Origin: Elusimicrobiota bacterium
Lineage (GTDB): Bacteria; Elusimicrobiota; Elusimicrobia; FEN-1173
Length of the DNA: 6,340 nucleotides
Assembly: GCA_016207625.1 (NCBI GenBank)
Contig: JACQPF010000333.1
Coordinates: 1 to 6,340 of the forward strand
Direction of reading: 5' to 3'
Shown here in pieces: positions 1-4,927 of this stretch. The stretch's first letter is position 1. Each line of letters opens with the position of its first letter. The notes beneath the pieces are model-generated. The model ran no database searches and was not told where the DNA came from. It saw nothing but the letters and a program-made list of their open reading frames with translations. Position numbers and translations under genes: made by a program.

Positions 1-826
1 CGGCCCCGGCGTCCACCGCGGCGCGGGCCAGCCGCCGGTGGGCCGGCGATGGACTCCGATGGTATTCTTCACCCCAGTGGAAAGAGACGATGACCCAGGT
101 GTGTTCCCGTTTCGCTCGGGCCACGTCTTCTATAATGAAAGCTTCATCCGCGAAGGCGGTGCCCGGGGTTTCCGGGGTGGCGGAAAAGGAGAGGGGAAAC
201 GTCCGGGCATAGGCCAGGAATGCGATGGTCCGTCCTTTGATGGCGACGACCGCCGGCCGCCGCGCTTCGGCCAAGGTGCCGCCGGCGCCGCAGGGGACGA
301 TCCCTTCTTTCTCCAGGTGGCCGATGGTGTCCATGAGCGCTTCCGTCCCGAAATCGAGGATGTGGTTGTTGGCTAAGCTCATGACGCGGAACCCCGCCCT
401 TTTGAGCGCGGCGGTGTGGGGCGGATCCATGAGGAAATGGTATTCTTTTCCGGGGTAACGGGCCACCGCCCGGGTGCTGATGGGGTTCTCCAGGTTTCCG
501 AAGACCACATCCGCTTTCGATAGGAGCGGGCGGACGTGGACGAAGGGGTAGTCCAGGCCTTTCTCGGCGAAGGTGGATTTCAAGCCGTGGGCCAGCATGA
601 CATCTCCGACGCAAATGATGTTAACTTTCTCTGAAGATTTATCAGGGGTTGGTGAGGCAAGAGAGAGGACTGGAGGAAATAGGAAAAAAATGAAAAAAAG
701 AAGTGGGCATCGCCCCGCGATCCAGGGCGCCCCTGTCGCAGAGCTCCAGGGACGGAGATTGGGCCAGAGGCCCTTGGCCGTCCCATTGATTTTGGCCTCG
801 GCGTCGCCCCGGCGGCGCAGGCTCAT
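1..826 (-). CDS. CapA-family (PGA_cap, metallophosphatase-like) protein, partial at window edge
   Basis: The minus-strand frame stays open to base 1, so the C-terminus lies outside the window. Family marks in order: VNIICVGDVMLAHG near residues 68-81 (counted from the ATG at 824-826), FGNLENPIS, SLANNHILDFG and VIVSFHWGEEYH, then an AHRRLARAAVDAGA helix. These match the CapA fold (PF09587), related to calcineurin-like phosphoesterases; the expected GHHPH segment would fall beyond base 1. Family members are linked to poly-gamma-glutamate capsule or other surface polymer metabolism, but many have no proven activity. Just before the domain lies a hydrophobic signal-like stretch, LLFFIFFLFPPVLSLASP, so export is likely. 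The start is unclear: the only ATG/GTG/TTG in frame upstream of the domain is at 824-826, inside the opposing maf gene. A better-placed ATG at 708-710 is in another frame, separated from the domain by two T7 runs. The family call is firm; the 5' end is not. Confidence 0.85.
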   Translation of the reverse strand, partial: MSLRRRGDAEAKINGTAKGLWPNLRPWSSATGAPWIAGRCPLLFFIFFLFPPVLSLASPTPDKSSEKVNIICVGDVMLAHGLKSTFAEKGLDYPFVHVRPLLSKADVVFGNLENPISTRAVARYPGKEYHFLMDPPHTAALKRAGFRVMSLANNHILDFGTEALMDTIGHLEKEGIVPCGAGGTLAEARRPAVVAIKGRTIAFLAYARTFPLSFSATPETPGTAFADEAFIIEDVARAKREHTWVIVSFHWGEEYHRSPSPAHRRLARAAVDAGA

Positions 827-1361
827 GGCTTTTTTCCCTTGGAAATATCGCGTGAGGCCCAGCCGGGTGAAAGAACCGGCTCCGAGAAAACACGTGGCTC
901 CCCGCCTTTTCGTCAAGGTCCTGGCGGGCCGGAAAGCCCGGGACGTGGCCCGGTCTGTCAAAGAGGGCTTGGTTTTGGGGGCGGACACGATTGTCTACCG
1001 GAATGGAAAAATATATGGGAAACCGTCTTCACAAATCTCCGCCAAACGAATGTTGACCGAGCTGTCCGGGGCGTGGCACACCGTCTATACAGGATTGTCG
1101 CTCGTGGCGCGGCCGGGGAACCTGGAGTGGGGCGCGGTGTGGAAAACCCGGGTGAAGATCCGGTCCTTTACGCCCGGTCAAATCGACCATTGGTCGCGCC
1201 GCAACCACGACAAGGCCGGCGCCTACGCCGCGCAGGAACGGGGCAACCCCTTCGTTGAGGAATACATCGGCGACTACGACAACGTGGTGGGTCTTCCGAG
1301 GCGGGCTGTGCGGCTCCTTATCGATAAAGCGCGCCGCGCCGGGTATCGGCCGGCCCGCTAG
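774..1361 (+). CDS. maf: Maf family nucleoside triphosphate pyrophosphatase
   Basis: A 195-residue protein from the TTG at 774, the usual Maf length. It opens with LILASASPRRRRLM (nucleotide-binding loop, residues 5-18). GADTIV at 69-74 carries the probable catalytic Asp71, and GKP follows at 82-84. AKRMLTELSGAWHTVYTG spans 90-107, then DKAGAYAAQ at 146-154 and GDYDNVVGLP at 166-175. The DKAGAY plus Gln arrangement fits the YhdE-like branch, which hydrolyses dTTP/UTP and modified nucleotides to monophosphates in the cytoplasm and has been linked to cell-division arrest. An ATG at 690 with AGGA five nt upstream would add 28 residues (MKKRSGHRPAIQ...). Its ribosome site is better, but the extension has no family match, uses AGA/AGT/AGG codons and overlaps the signal-peptide region of the opposing gene. 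I therefore prefer 774, or TTG 786, without certainty. The stop overlaps that of the convergent downstream gene. Confidence 0.93.
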   Translation: MAVPLILASASPRRRRLMAFFPWKYRVRPSRVKEPAPRKHVAPRLFVKVLAGRKARDVARSVKEGLVLGADTIVYRNGKIYGKPSSQISAKRMLTELSGAWHTVYTGLSLVARPGNLEWGAVWKTRVKIRSFTPGQIDHWSRRNHDKAGAYAAQERGNPFVEEYIGDYDNVVGLPRRAVRLLIDKARRAGYRPAR

Positions 1362-2074
1362 CCTTCTTCGCGGCCTTCCCACTTATCCAGGTGCAGCTTC
1401 ACTTTCAACTGGCTGTTGACTTGTCCGAGCCACTCCTGGAACACGTGAGACACTTGTTCCTGCCGGATCTGTTCACGAAACTCGTTGGGCTTCTCGAGGA
1501 TTTTCTTCCGGTCCTCCGCCGACGCTGAAGCGATCCTCTTTTGTTTGTTCCAGTCCAGTTCCAAGGGAGTGACTTTGACGGAGGAGGCGAGCAGGAACTG
1601 CAGTTTCTGGATCTTGATGTCCCGGCGGCGGTCCTCCTCGAATTCGTCCACCGGCACGCGGATCACTTGCGTGAGCACATGGAAGTAGGCGTTCTGGTCG
1701 AACCGCCCCTCTCTTTGGAACGCGGGGATCTGTTGGAGGTAGGCCGCCAGTTCGTTGTTGGTGACGATGATGCCGTATTTGTCCGCCTCTTGGAGGAAGA
1801 CCGTTTCCCTCACGAGGTCCTGCAGAACCTCTTGGCGGAGGGCGGCCATCTTCTCTTTGTCCAGGGGGCCCGAGTCCCGGCGGTTGTTGATGTATTGGCG
1901 AAGGCGCGATTGATAGCGCTTGTAAGGGACCTTGTCGCCGTTCACGACGATGGCCGCATCGTAAGGGGACCTCGAAAAGAAATAACTTCCAAAACCAACG
2001 AAGGACCCCACCAAAAAACCGACGATGGTGACCAGGAAAATCTTATACCGGTGCTTGCGCAGCCATTTCATCAT
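1358..2074 (-). CDS. Membrane-anchored SurA/PpiD N-terminal-domain chaperone without a PPIase domain
   Basis: 238 residues from ATGATG; the second Met is equally possible, and GAGGG about nine nt upstream supports this start. A short basic N-terminus (MMKWLRKHRYK) is followed by one membrane helix at about residues 11-33, giving the N-in, periplasm-facing layout of PpiD. The SurA_N-like core follows: AAIVVNGDKVPYKRYQSRL, a helix LRQEVLQDLVRETVFLQEA, and IIVTNNELAAYLQQIPAF with GRFDQNAYFHVL, then FEEDRRRDIKIQKLQFLL and VKVTPLEL. The protein then passes through a short charged linker to a C-terminal helix, FQEWLGQVNSQLKVKLHL, which resembles the helix that closes SurA after its rotamase domains. 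No parvulin domain is present. The likely role is a holdase chaperone for exported or outer-membrane proteins, inferred from the family. It has its own promoter candidate just after the terminator of the bactofilin operon. Confidence 0.85.
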   Translation of the reverse strand: MMKWLRKHRYKIFLVTIVGFLVGSFVGFGSYFFSRSPYDAAIVVNGDKVPYKRYQSRLRQYINNRRDSGPLDKEKMAALRQEVLQDLVRETVFLQEADKYGIIVTNNELAAYLQQIPAFQREGRFDQNAYFHVLTQVIRVPVDEFEEDRRRDIKIQKLQFLLASSVKVTPLELDWNKQKRIASASAEDRKKILEKPNEFREQIRQEQVSHVFQEWLGQVNSQLKVKLHLDKWEGREEG

Positions 2075-2111
2075 ATAGGCAATCCCTCAATTTCTATAAA
2101 GCGATGCGTCT

Positions 2112-2141
2112 TCTATAGTATCAATTCGCCAAGAAATGCAA
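2112..2141 (-). promoter_or_regulatory. Candidate promoter of the SurA-like gene
   Basis: On the minus strand TTGCAT (2136-2141) and TATAGA (2112-2117) are separated by 18 nt. The site lies 38 nt upstream of the ATG and directly after the upstream operon's terminator, so a promoter is expected here. The -35 match is weak. Confidence 0.35.
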
Positions 2142-2168
2142 AAGGCCGCGCAGCGATCGCGCGGCCTT
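2140..2168 (-). terminator. Intrinsic terminator of the M23-bactofilin operon
   Basis: A perfect 10-bp inverted repeat (AAGGCCGCGC at 2142-2151, GCGCGGCCTT at 2159-2168) with a 7-nt loop. On the minus strand the hairpin ends in TTTT and lies 27 nt past the bactofilin stop. The U-run is short but the stem is very GC-rich. On the plus strand there is no U-tract, so it acts on the minus-strand operon. Confidence 0.8.
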
Positions 2169-2195
2169 CTTCGCAAAAGCGTCGGTCAGGCGGAG

Positions 2196-2597
2196 TTAAG
2201 ACCTTGAGCCTTTCGTCATCACTTGTTCCATCTCGATCACCTTGGCCTTGTCGGTGGTCATGACGCAGTTGCCCTCGAACACCGCGCCCTCCGCGATGGA
2301 GAGCTGGGCCGCCCGGATGTCGCCGAAAACCTGGCTGTGGGTTTGGAGCTCCAAGGTGTTGGAGGCGATGATGTTCCCGGTCACCTTCCCGCCGATGATG
2401 ATGCTCTTGGCGGTGATGTCGCCCTGAACGTGACCGCCCTCGCCGATGATCACCGTCTCGGCGGAGACGCCGCCTTCCACGCGCCCGTCCACCCGCACGG
2501 AGCCTTTGGAGCGGATCGTCCCCTGAAAATGCGTGTCCGGCCCGACCAGGGTTTCGATCTTGGCCTCTCCGACGTCTTTCACTTTTCCACCGAACAT
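2196..2597 (-). CDS. Bactofilin (polymer-forming cytoskeletal protein)
   Basis: 133 residues from the ATG at 2595-2597, preceded by GGGAGG four nt away. Longer in-frame starts would run back into the M23 gene. After a short polar N-terminus (MFGGKVKDVGEAKIE), residues about 17-113 form the right-handed beta-helix typical of bactofilins (DUF583). The repeating Gly/hydrophobic rungs are clear: GTIRSKGSVRVDGRVEGGV, VIIGEGGHVQGDI, SIIIGGKVTGNI, LELQTHSQVFGDIRAAQLSI, then AEGAVFEGNC. A charged tail (KAKVIEMEQVMTKGSRS) ends the protein. Bactofilins self-assemble without nucleotides into filaments at the inner membrane and recruit wall enzymes. The gene follows the M23 stop by 13 nt, so the two are almost certainly co-transcribed and work together. 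Confidence 0.95.
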   Translation of the reverse strand: MFGGKVKDVGEAKIETLVGPDTHFQGTIRSKGSVRVDGRVEGGVSAETVIIGEGGHVQGDITAKSIIIGGKVTGNIIASNTLELQTHSQVFGDIRAAQLSIAEGAVFEGNCVMTTDKAKVIEMEQVMTKGSRS

Positions 2598-2610
2598 AGC
2601 GCCTCCCATT

Positions 2611-3579
2611 TCAAATTTTCTTAGCCAGGAACCGCCGCGGATCCACCACCCGGCCGTACTGCCAGATCTCATAATGGCAATGGGGGCCCGTGGCGTTTCC
2701 CGTCGATCCGATGAGAGAGATGATCTGCCCTCTCTTGACTTTGTCCCCGCGTTTCACCAGGATTTGGCGATTATGTCCGTACCGTGTGGAGTAGCCGAAA
2801 TCATGCTCGATGACGACGATCTTGCCGTAGCCGCCCGCCCATCCGGCCAGGGTCACCACGCCGTCGGCGGTCGCGCGGACGGGCGCTCCCGGAGGGCCGG
2901 CGATGTCCACGCCCCGGTGCCAGTCCCGGTCGCCGGTGAAGGGCGAGGCCCGGAACCCGAAGTGGGACGTGACGTACCCGTTCGTCGGCCAGGTGTTGGG
3001 AGTGGAGCGGAAGAGGTGCCTCTGCTCTTCGATTTTGGAGGTGAGGTCTTGGAAGCTGGCCATGCGCCGCTCCACCTCGGAGCGCAACAAGTTCATTTGG
3101 CGCGAAATGTCCTGAAGGGTGAGGTCGGTGGCGCGGCCGTCGAGGACGCGCTGAAGCTCCATGGCGTCCAAGGCCGTCGGGCCGCCCGCGCCTTCCAGGG
3201 GCGTGTCTTCGCTCTGGACGATGGCCTCCCGGCTCCCGAGGTTCAGGAGGGCGCGGAGTTGGTTGTCCAGCTCTTTCATATCGTCAAGCATTTCACGGGA
3301 GCGCTTCATCTGGCTGGCGTAGTAGTCCAGCTTGATGCGCAAGAGGTGCGAGTTCGCTTTGATGCGCCAATAATCGAACCTCTGCGACGCGACATAAGTC
3401 GCCCAGCCGGTGAGCCCGGTCCAGCAGACCAACAGGAACATGATGAAAGGAAGCGAAAAGGAAAATTGATGGGGACGGGTCGTCCCGTGTGGGACCACCA
3501 TGATGGTGAAGTGTCGAGAGAGTTCCCGGCCCAGCTTTCGCCAGGCGGTTGGTTTGTGGATCAGCGTAGCCGCCCCCAA
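2611..3579 (-). CDS. Membrane-anchored M23 (LytM-type) zinc endopeptidase
   Basis: 322 residues from a TTG. A basic cytoplasmic N-terminus and one membrane helix at about residues 41-64 are followed by a charged, coiled-coil-prone stretch (about 65-190). The C-terminal M23 domain runs from about 200 to 318. By comparison with LytM, H221 and D225 (HRGVD) and H302 are the zinc ligands, while H269 (RYGHN) and H300 (HCHYE) are the catalytic histidines; all are present, so an active peptidoglycan endopeptidase is expected outside the cytoplasmic membrane. It heads an operon with a bactofilin, a pairing known from other bacteria in which the filament positions the hydrolase for cell shape. The TTG start has no clear Shine-Dalgarno and sits only about 19 nt from the predicted transcript start. 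The next in-frame ATG is Met27, which would also keep the membrane helix. Confidence 0.94.
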   Translation of the reverse strand: MGAATLIHKPTAWRKLGRELSRHFTIMVVPHGTTRPHQFSFSLPFIMFLLVCWTGLTGWATYVASQRFDYWRIKANSHLLRIKLDYYASQMKRSREMLDDMKELDNQLRALLNLGSREAIVQSEDTPLEGAGGPTALDAMELQRVLDGRATDLTLQDISRQMNLLRSEVERRMASFQDLTSKIEEQRHLFRSTPNTWPTNGYVTSHFGFRASPFTGDRDWHRGVDIAGPPGAPVRATADGVVTLAGWAGGYGKIVVIEHDFGYSTRYGHNRQILVKRGDKVKRGQIISLIGSTGNATGPHCHYEIWQYGRVVDPRRFLAKKI

Positions 3580-3604
3580 ATAATAGAAGAAGAAAATACA
3601 GTGT

Positions 3605-3633
3605 TATGTAACAGAAATACCTATTGTTGTCAA
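3605..3633 (-). promoter_or_regulatory. Sigma-70-type promoter of the M23-bactofilin operon
   Basis: On the minus strand a perfect TTGACA (3628-3633) is separated by exactly 17 nt from TACATA (3605-3610). The predicted start near 3598 leaves a leader of about 19 nt before the TTG codon. Confidence 0.7.
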
Positions 3634-3881
3634 GGGGATTTTGGTCACATGCGCACTGACCCTGGACCGGATAGCTACACGGAGCCGTCGGTCCACTGGA
3701 CCGCCGTTGTCCTTGGAGCTCGCCTCGCGCCTATGGCGCAGCACGCGTCCCTTCGCTCTGCGAAGGGGCTGCGAAAAGGGCAAGATAATGTGGAAATGCT
3801 GATTAAATTCTATTATATTTTGAGTGTCTCCTTCATGGAATTCCGGCCGAAAATTGTTAACAAAAAATCAACAGAAAAGCC
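3634..3881. other. Hairpin-rich spacer between the two divergent promoters, no gene seen
   Basis: About 250 nt without a credible reading frame. The left half is GC-rich and full of inverted repeats: GGTCA/TGACC (3643-3647, 3657-3661), TGGACCG/CGGTCCA (3663-3669, 3689-3695) with a further CTGGACCG at 3696-3703, GCGCC/GGCGC (3727-3731, 3735-3739) and CCCTTCG/CGAAGGG (3749-3755, 3761-3767). The right half (about 3780-3881) is AT-rich, with A-tracts just upstream of the plus-strand -35 box that could serve as an UP element. It could be a REP-like intergenic repeat, protein-binding sites or a small RNA; nothing decides between these. Confidence 0.5.
3663..3703. repeat. Three-copy CTGGACCG repeat, one copy inverted
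   Basis: CTGGACCG occurs at 3662-3669 and 3696-3703 in direct orientation, with the reverse complement CGGTCCA at 3689-3695 between them. The middle copy can pair with either outer copy. Possible operator or alternative hairpins; function not known. Confidence 0.5.
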
Positions 3882-3910
3882 TTGACAAAGCCCCTTCCGA
3901 GAGCAAAACT
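3882..3910 (+). promoter_or_regulatory. Promoter of the riboswitch-led operon
   Basis: A perfect TTGACA (3882-3887), a 17-nt spacer and AAAACT (3905-3910). The -35 box is preceded by A-rich sequence. The expected transcript start near 3917 coincides with the 5' edge of the first aptamer, which supports the call; the -10 box is weak. Confidence 0.6.
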
Positions 3911-3911
3911 T

Positions 3912-4046
3912 AAGTAGCGATAATGGCTACCTGCGACGAAAGCTGCAGGGCGCAAAGTTAACGGGGCTAAAGAGAGTTTCTCCACACTTTTTGCGAAAGC
4001 AAAAGTGCCTCGACTTCGGTCGAGGGCCGGCCGAGCTGCCGAAGAG
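3912..4046 (+). promoter_or_regulatory. Cyclic-di-GMP-I (GEMM-I) riboswitch, first of two, divergent
   Basis: Conserved GEMM-I blocks appear in order: GATAATGGCTACC (3919-3931), a GAAA-capped helix opened by CCTGC and closed by GCAGG, GGCGCAAAG (3949-3957), GGGGCTAAAG and GGCCGAGCTGCCGAAG (4029-4044). Mapped on the Vibrio cholerae Vc2 aptamer, the ligand-contact positions are G3926 (G20), A3955 (A47) and C4039 (C92), all kept; G at position 20 favours cyclic-di-GMP over cGAMP. Differences from the second copy: GCTACC replaces GCAAACC, the GNRA helix is longer with a mismatch, and the receptor arm is about 30 nt longer. That arm holds extra hairpins, including CACTTTT.../...AAAGTG and CCTCGAC-TTCG-GTCGAGG (4008-4025). 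The outer P1 helix is not clear by eye. An intrinsic terminator follows. Confidence 0.72.
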
Positions 4047-4098
4047 AGGATCGCGGACCGAATGCATCCGGGACGCGTCGGGCAGTTTCAGGAAACGG

Positions 4099-4136
4099 CC
4101 ACCCCGTGCTTTGCACGATGGGTGGTTTTGTTTTGT
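4099..4136 (+). terminator. Intrinsic terminator after the first riboswitch
   Basis: CCACCC plus CGTGC (4099-4109) pairs with GCACG plus GGGTGG (4113-4125), with an AT bulge and a TTT loop, followed by TTTTGTTTTG. It is the probable expression platform of the first aptamer. CTGCCGA (4036-4042) at the aptamer's 3' edge can pair with TCGGGCAG (4078-4085), giving a candidate switching helix. Confidence 0.8.
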
Positions 4137-4182
4137 AGGAGTTCTTTCACATCCGCTCGATAAATCTCCCTTAACCGGGAGG

Positions 4183-4297
4183 CCTTGAAAGAAGCATTCA
4201 AGGGGCAAACCCGCCGAAAGGCGGGGACGCAAAGCCGCGGACCTAAAGGCCTCAAAGGATCGGGGTTCTAAGGTGGCCGGGTTGCCGAAGGAACCGG
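4183..4297 (+). promoter_or_regulatory. Cyclic-di-GMP-I (GEMM-I) riboswitch, second of two, near-canonical
   Basis: This copy follows the GEMM-I consensus closely. GGGGCAAACC (4202-4211) leads into a GAAA-capped helix CCCGCC/GGCGGG, then GGGACGCAAAGCC (4224-4236), the receptor ACCTAAAGG (4241-4249) and AGGTGGCCGGGTTGCCGAAG (4271-4290). Vc2-equivalent ligand contacts are G4205 (G20), A4232 (A47) and C4285 (C92). The receptor arm closes by GCC/GGT and GGACC/GGTTC. At the 5' edge CCTTGAA/TTCAAGG (4183-4189, 4197-4203) forms a perfect 7-bp hairpin that may be an alternative fold. Known members of this class bind cyclic-di-GMP at very low concentration and control transcription termination or translation. 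The aptamer sits 235 nt upstream of the exported-protein operon, and the terminator at 4457-4513 is the likely platform. Confidence 0.92.
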
Positions 4298-4372
4298 ATC
4301 GCAGGGAAGCGCGGTCCGGAAAAAGGCGGGATCGGATGCCCGCCGTTGATAACAGCCGAGAAGGAGTCAGTG

Positions 4373-4431
4373 CCAGGTGAAAAGGTAATCAAGAAGTAAG
4401 CTGATCGTTTGCGAAATTTCACCTTGGTTTT
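4373..4431 (+). promoter_or_regulatory. Additional leader hairpin, possible terminator or antiterminator
   Basis: AGGTGAAA (4375-4382) pairs perfectly with TTTCACCT (4417-4424), extended by CC/GG across one bulged T. Four T residues follow (4428-4431). The 34-nt loop and short U-run make it a weak terminator; it may instead be a structural part of the second expression platform. Confidence 0.4.
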
Positions 4432-4456
4432 GACGATTTGGCTGTTCTCCCTTTAG

Positions 4457-4513
4457 CGCCGGTTCTGCGGTTTGCGAGCGGAAGCTCGAACCCGTTGAAC
4501 CGGCGATTTTTTT
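4457..4513 (+). terminator. Strong terminator directly before the operon, platform of the second riboswitch
   Basis: CGCCGGTTC (4457-4465) and GAACCGGCG (4497-4505) form a perfect 9-bp stem. The inside is also paired: GGTT/AACC, and CGAGC/GCTCG capped by a GGAA loop. ATTTTTTT follows at 4506-4513, and the ribosome site GGAGG begins at 4514. A terminator between promoter and first gene only makes sense as a regulated attenuator. GAACCGG is repeated at 4291-4297 at the 3' edge of the second aptamer and could compete for CCGGTTC (4459-4465), giving an antiterminator. Confidence 0.82.
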
Positions 4514-4524
4514 GGAGGGAGACG

Positions 4525-4920
4525 ATGAATCGAAAAGCGGTGCAGATCCTGGCGGGTGTCCTGGTCCTCCTGGTGTGGGGGATTTGGGGCGCCTACGGCA
4601 TTCCCACCGCCCGCCTGGAAGGCCTCGCCAACGTCCCCAATCCCTTCGATTCCCGCCAGACGCAAACGTACATCGTTTACTCGCTCGCCCAAGACGCTCA
4701 CGTCGACATTCACCTCTTCGACCTCATGGGGAACCCGGTGCGGAATTGGGATTTGCCCGCCGGTGTCCCGGGGGCCCAGACCGGCATGAACCAGGTGGCC
4801 TGGGACGGCACCGACGAGTCGGGAACGAAAGTGACGGCGGGCGGCTACATCTGCCAGGTCCTGGTGGCTGAAGATAAAGGCCTGGTGCAGGGCGTACACA
4901 AAATCGGTGTGATCCACTGA
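4525..4920 (+). CDS. Small exported protein made of one FlgD-Ig / T9SS-sorting-like domain
   Basis: 131 residues; ATG 4525 is chosen because GGAGG lies six nt upstream and the protein then begins with a good signal peptide (MNRKAVQ plus a hydrophobic core to about residue 25, likely cleaved near AYG). The rest is a single Ig-like beta-sandwich of the FlgD_ig/CHU_C type: VPNPFDSRQTQTYIVYSL (37-54), VDIHLFDLMGNPVR (60-73), NQVAWDGTDESGTKVTAGGY (89-108) and a closing strand QVLVAED, ending QGVHKIGVIH. Such domains usually cap large secreted proteins, where they act as type IX sorting signals, or form part of the FlgD hook cap. Here the domain stands nearly alone. Its stop is seven nt before the PorV-like gene, so the two are co-expressed under the tandem riboswitch leader. 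It could be a secreted subunit, a periplasmic partner of the barrel or a surface protein; the function is unknown. Confidence 0.85.
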   Translation: MNRKAVQILAGVLVLLVWGIWGAYGIPTARLEGLANVPNPFDSRQTQTYIVYSLAQDAHVDIHLFDLMGNPVRNWDLPAGVPGAQTGMNQVAWDGTDESGTKVTAGGYICQVLVAEDKGLVQGVHKIGVIH

Positions 4921-4927
4921 GGATGCC

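Noticed and set aside
144..614. Minus-strand open frame of 156 codons inside the CapA-like gene
   Set aside because: Arg/Pro/His-rich shadow frame; the CapA motifs (GDVM, NLEN, LANNH, HWG) are in the neighbouring frame.
573..773. Upstream extension of maf from GTG 573
   Set aside because: It runs antisense through the CapA domain start and matches nothing in Maf proteins; the family length is met from 774.
3812..3817. Perfect TATAAT on the minus strand
   Set aside because: No -35-like box at 16-18 nt, and a much better promoter with a perfect TTGACA lies closer to the M23 gene. It falls in AT-rich DNA where chance matches are likely.
2533..3885. Plus-strand open frame of 450 codons
   Set aside because: It is antisense to the bactofilin and M23 genes, which have unmistakable motifs. 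Its translation is low-complexity (many Gly/Arg/Val/Asp) with no domain; long antisense frames are common in GC-rich DNA.
3912..4297. GEMM-Ib (3',3'-cGAMP-selective) riboswitches
   Set aside because: Both copies have G at the position equivalent to Vc2 G20, whereas the cGAMP-selective type usually has A. Dual specificity cannot be excluded from sequence alone.
3600..4524. CRISPR array, tRNA or rRNA in the long gene-free region
   Set aside because: There are no evenly spaced identical repeats, no cloverleaf with a T-loop motif and no rRNA-like conserved blocks; the structure is explained by riboswitches and terminators.
4438..4524. N-terminal extension of the FlgD-Ig protein from TTG 4438
   Set aside because: It would translate the terminator hairpin and bury the signal peptide. 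ATG 4525 has a strong GGAGG at ideal spacing.
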